From: Streptomyces drozdowiczii
Lineage (GTDB): Bacteria; Actinomycetota; Actinomycetes; Streptomycetales; Streptomycetaceae
Direction: 5' to 3'
Assembly: GCF_026167665.1 (NCBI RefSeq)
Contig: NZ_CP098740.1
Span: 3,410,001 to 3,474,000, forward strand
DNA: 64,000 nucleotides
Under the pieces are notes generated by a model that made no database searches, was not told the DNA's origin, and saw only the letters and a program-made list of their open reading frames with translations. A program made the translations under genes and the position numbers. This document shows positions 62,844 through 64,000 of this stretch, piece after piece (the first letter of the stretch is position 1; each line of letters opens with the position of its first letter).

Positions 62844-64000
62844 TCAGGTCTGCGCCATGTCCACGAAGCGGGAGTAGTGGCCCTGGAAGGCGACGGTGAT
62901 CGTCGCCGTGGGGCCGTTTCGGTGCTTGGCCACGATCAGGTCCGCCTCGCCGGCGCGCGGCGACTCCTTCTCGTACGCGTCCTCACGGTGCAGCAGGATC
63001 ACCATGTCGGCGTCCTGCTCGATGGAGCCGGACTCACGGAGGTCGGAGACCATCGGCTTCTTGTCCGTGCGCTGCTCGGGGCCACGGTTCAGCTGGGAGA
63101 GCGCGATGACCGGGAGCTGCAGCTCCTTGGCCAGGAGCTTGAGGTTTCGCGACATGTCGGAGACCTCCTGCTGGCGGCTCTCGGCGCGCTTCGAACCGCC
63201 GGACTGCATCAGCTGGAGATAGTCGATGACCACCAGCTTGAGGTCGTTGCGCTGCTTGAGGCGACGGCACTTCGCCCGGATCTCCATCATGGAGAGGTTG
63301 GGGGAGTCGTCGATGTAGAGCGGGGCCGCGGAGACGTCGGGCATCCGCCGGGCCAGCCGCGTCCAGTCCTCGTCGGTCATCGTGCCGGAGCGCATGTGGT
63401 GCAGGGCCACCCGCGCCTCGGCGGACAGCAGACGCATCGCGATCTCGTTCCGCCCCATTTCCAGGGAGAAGATCACGCTGGGCATGTTGCTCTTGATCGA
63501 GCAGGCACGGGCGAAGTCCAGGGCGAGGGTCGACTTACCCATGGCGGGACGGGCCGCGATGACGACCATCTGGCCGGGGTGCAGACCGTTGGTCAGGGCG
63601 TCGAGATCGGTGAACCCGGTGGGCACGCCCGTCATCTCGCCGCTGCGGGACCCGATCGCCTCGATCTCGTCGAGGGCGCCTTCCATGATGTCGCCGAGCG
63701 GCAGGTAGTCCTCGCTGGTCCGCTGCTCGGTGACGGCGTAGATCTCCGCCTGGGCCGAGTTCACGATGTCGTCGACATCGCCGTCGGCCGCGTATCCCAT
63801 CTGCGTGATCTTCGTACCGGCTTCCACGAGCCGCCGCAGAACCGCGCGTTCGTGGACGATCTCCGCGTAGTACGAGGCGTTGGCCGCCGTCGGCACGGAC
63901 TGGACCAGGGTGTGCAGATACGGCGCCCCGCCCACCTTGGTGATCTCGCCGCGCTTGACCAGCTCGGCGGCCACGGTGATCGGGTCGGCCGGCTCACCCT
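62844..64000 (-). CDS. dnaB: Replicative DNA helicase DnaB, C-terminal part
   Basis: The gene runs off the right edge; about 385 C-terminal residues are present. They begin in the N-terminal/linker part (DPITVAAELVKRGEITKVGG) and include the RecA-like helicase domain: Walker A ARPAMGKST, motif SVIFSLEMG, VVIDYLQLM (Walker B), VIALSQLNRG and DLRESGSIEQDADMV. No intein is seen in the visible portion. DnaB unwinds DNA at the fork. In Streptomyces the gene lies close to oriC, which fits the parS and DnaA sites in this window. Confidence 0.97.
   Translation of the reverse strand, partial: GEPADPITVAAELVKRGEITKVGGAPYLHTLVQSVPTAANASYYAEIVHERAVLRRLVEAGTKITQMGYAADGDVDDIVNSAQAEIYAVTEQRTSEDYLPLGDIMEGALDEIEAIGSRSGEMTGVPTGFTDLDALTNGLHPGQMVVIAARPAMGKSTLALDFARACSIKSNMPSVIFSLEMGRNEIAMRLLSAEARVALHHMRSGTMTDEDWTRLARRMPDVSAAPLYIDDSPNLSMMEIRAKCRRLKQRNDLKLVVIDYLQLMQSGGSKRAESRQQEVSDMSRNLKLLAKELQLPVIALSQLNRGPEQRTDKKPMVSDLRESGSIEQDADMVILLHREDAYEKESPRAGEADLIVAKHRNGPTATITVAFQGHYSRFVDMAQT

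Overview
The window is high-GC actinobacterial DNA. Its genes (ssgA-ssgR, a Rex-controlled cydA-cydB-cydCD operon, a DtpA/Sco/ECuC copper cluster, many GTG starts) and ParB-binding parS sites mark it as a Streptomyces chromosome, in the central core next to the origin. dnaB runs off the right edge, and four parS or parS-like sites and a set of DnaA boxes are present. I identified the organism from gene content and remembered family sequences, not from a database search.

Layout. 1-3.7 kb: the end of a receiver-type signalling protein, an acyl-CoA ligase, a SigE-family ECF sigma factor, a small secreted protein, a degenerate tRNA-Trp-like element and tRNA-Ser(UGA). 3.7-13.6 kb: HtrA-type protease, glycerophosphodiester phosphodiesterase, two RsbW-like ATP-binding proteins, a SEC-C/DUF5926 protein, a prim-pol-like protein without the usual acidic motif, a frameshifted GAF/SpoIIE-type phosphatase and an aminopeptidase P. 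13.9-19.9 kb: an extracytoplasmic copper-handling operon (membrane protein, YcnI, Sco, PCuAC protein, CopC-CopD fusion, Tat-exported DyP peroxidase). 20.0-23.6 kb: pheA, a DnaA-box-rich gap, serS and a HAD phosphatase.

23.6-34.8 kb: an antirepressor-like coiled-coil protein, a four-gene ABC-2 exporter operon, an EphD-like hydrolase/dehydrogenase fusion translationally coupled to a MerR-type regulator, a tight DnaA-box cluster, kptA, a luciferase-like oxidoreductase, a DUF72 protein and a second HAD phosphatase. 34.9-44.1 kb: an orphan GAF histidine kinase, cydCD-cydB-cydA with a Rex operator, and hisC. 44.4-51.2 kb: a LacI-family regulator, a metallophosphatase, a membrane protein, thiC with its TPP riboswitch, and a YibE/F-like transporter.

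51.2-64 kb: ssgA with its activator ssgR, small membrane proteins, a cupin, a PLP-dependent lyase, a LysR regulator, a Nudix hydrolase, GNAT acetyltransferases, an MFS exporter with a divergent MarR repressor, a frameshifted winged-helix protein, a beta-lactamase-fold serine hydrolase and dnaB.

The most notable non-coding signal is a 13-bp element, GTTATCCACAGGC (DnaA-box core). It occurs four times exactly and once with one mismatch between 21.0 and 31.3 kb, with further boxes clustered in the pheA-serS gap and just upstream of kptA. Both frameshifted genes fit the loss of one C in a short C run, so assembly error must be excluded before calling them pseudogenes.
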